Assembly (NCBI RefSeq): GCF_011881725.1
Contig: NZ_JAATUR010000006.1
Span: forward strand, 61,539 to 125,538
DNA from: Escherichia coli
GTDB taxonomy: Bacteria; Pseudomonadota; Gammaproteobacteria; Enterobacterales; Enterobacteriaceae
Direction: 5' to 3'
DNA: 64,000 nt
The notes beneath the pieces were generated by a model. That model made no database searches. It saw nothing but the letters and a program-made list of their open reading frames with translations, and was not told the origin of the DNA. Position numbers and translations under genes: made by a program. The stretch's first letter is position 1. Every line of letters begins with the position of its first letter. Shown piece after piece: positions 63,141-64,000 of the stretch.

Positions 63141-64000
63141 GTTCGGCCCAAAAATAACTGTTACGCGTGCATGTCAGTTCCTGGGACACAGCAGACAGGC
63201 ATGGTATCAGGACAACGCGAGGCGCAGAAAACGGCAGGAACATCATGCTCAGGTTCTTGATTTTGTTGCCCGTGTCAGATGTCATCAGCCTCGAATCGGT
63301 GCGCGTAAACTGCACTATATGCTGAACACTCAGGCCTGCAAAAACCTGACTATAGGGCGGGATCGTTTGTTTAACCTGCTGGACGAAAATCGGCTTCTGG
63401 TGCCCGTGAAACGGGCATATCACAAAACCACCAACAGTCATCATCGCTTCTACCGGCATCCAAACCTGCTCAAACCAGGCCCTGAACAGGTTACCGCTCT
63501 TGAACCGGAACAGGTCTGGGTTGCTGATATTACTTACCTTCCACTGTGCAGTGGCACGGCCTATCTGAGTCTGGTCACCGATGCCTGCTCCAGAAAAATT
63601 ATGGGCTATCATGTTGGGGAAATCCTGCAGACGGAAAATGTGGTAAAAGCGTTCAGACAGGCTCTGAGGCGAAGAAAAACGACAGGTCCTCTGGTACATC
63701 ATTCTGACAGAGGGCAGCAATATTGCTCAGCGCTCTATCAGTCAGTCCATGAAAGAAACGGGATAACCTGTTCAATGACAGATGGTTACGACTGCTACCA
63801 GAATGCACTGGCTGAGCGAATAAACGGTATCCTGAAAAATGAGTTTTTACTCTCGCGTCCAGCCGATCTGGCACAAGCCAGAATGATGGTAAAAGAGTCC
63901 GTGGAAATTTATAACCATGAGCGGCGACATCTGGCCCTGACGTACAAAACGCCCGATGATGTTCATCAGGCGTTTTACAGACAAAAAACTGTCAACCTAT
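63139..64000 (+). mobile_element. IS3-family element, 5'-truncated orfB transposase, open at window end
   Basis: A frame without stops runs from about 63121 (real similarity from about 63139) to the last base. It contains the OrfB HTH_21 helix (RIGARKLHYMLNTQ), the DDE core with VWVADITYLP (first Asp), LVHHSDRGQQY (second Asp) and NALAERINGILKNE (Glu), and NHERRHLALTYKTPDDVH near the end. No start codon occurs before an ATG at 63321, and orfA and the left terminal repeat are missing. The family is IS3; I will not assign the exact element. The right end lies outside the window. The insertion or a deletion next to it removed the rest of the toxin gene. Confidence 0.85.

Noticed and set aside
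63106..63874. Minus-strand frames of 204 and 73 codons over the IS3 fragment
   Set aside because: They are antisense to the orfB transposase frame, whose DDE motifs are intact.

Overview
The window is a stretch of Escherichia coli (or Shigella-type) chromosome outside the K-12 lineage. From position 1966 to about 61750 nearly every gene is recognisable at full length and in the order known from E. coli K-12: ytfB, fklB, cycA, ytfE, ytfF, qorB/qorR, cpdB, cysQ, ytfI, ytfJ, ytfK, ytfL, msrA, tamAB, ytfP, ppa, ytfQRT-yjfF, fbp, mpl, yjgA, pmbA, cybC, nrdDG, treRBC, mgtA, ridA, pyrLBI, bdcA/bdcR, tabA, argI, rraB, yjgM, yjgN, valS-holC-pepA, lptFG and yjgR. REP/BIME and ERIC intergenic repeats typical of enterobacteria sit between many of these genes. 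All comparisons with K-12 are from memory; no database was searched.

Layout. (a) 1-1982 is accessory: a truncated TIM-barrel sugar isomerase/epimerase-like gene and an SDR dehydrogenase face away from a TetR-type regulator, with a perfect inverted repeat between them. The regulator runs 17 bp into the tail of ytfB. (b) 1966-61747 is core chromosome. It covers peptidyl-prolyl isomerisation, amino-acid uptake, iron-centre repair under nitrosative stress, periplasmic nucleotide and sulfate metabolism, outer-membrane biogenesis (TamA/TamB, LptF/LptG), galactofuranose uptake, gluconeogenesis, murein recycling, anaerobic ribonucleotide reduction, trehalose use, Mg2+ transport, pyrimidine and arginine biosynthesis, and valyl-tRNA synthesis. 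(c) 61748-64000 is a variable boundary. The L-idonate operon expected between yjgR and leuX is missing, and only a decayed scrap of the aldehyde reductase gene ahr remains. leuX (tRNA-Leu, CAA) is intact. Beyond it lies island debris: a C-terminal piece of a DUF4942-like gene, a ribbon-helix-helix antitoxin gene, the first 18 codons of its ParE/RelE-type toxin gene, and a 5'-truncated IS3-family orfB that runs off the window.

Differences from K-12 that stand out are an intact cytochrome b562 gene (cybC), an orphan RelB/DinJ-type antitoxin gene between cybC and nrdG, the absence of yjgL between tabA and argI, the loss of the idn operon, and the left-edge SDR/TetR block.

Regulatory signals readable in the sequence include an NsrR-type palindrome at ytfE, candidate NrdR, FNR and DnaA sites upstream of nrdD, a TreR-type palindrome at treB, a PhoP box with the MgtL leader peptide at mgtA, the PyrL attenuator at pyrB, two ARG boxes at argI, and probable self-regulatory operators at qorR, bdcR, the RelB-like gene and the left-edge TetR gene. 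I see no wholly novel multi-gene system. The least explained pieces are the left-edge cluster, the orphan antitoxin and the leuX island edge.
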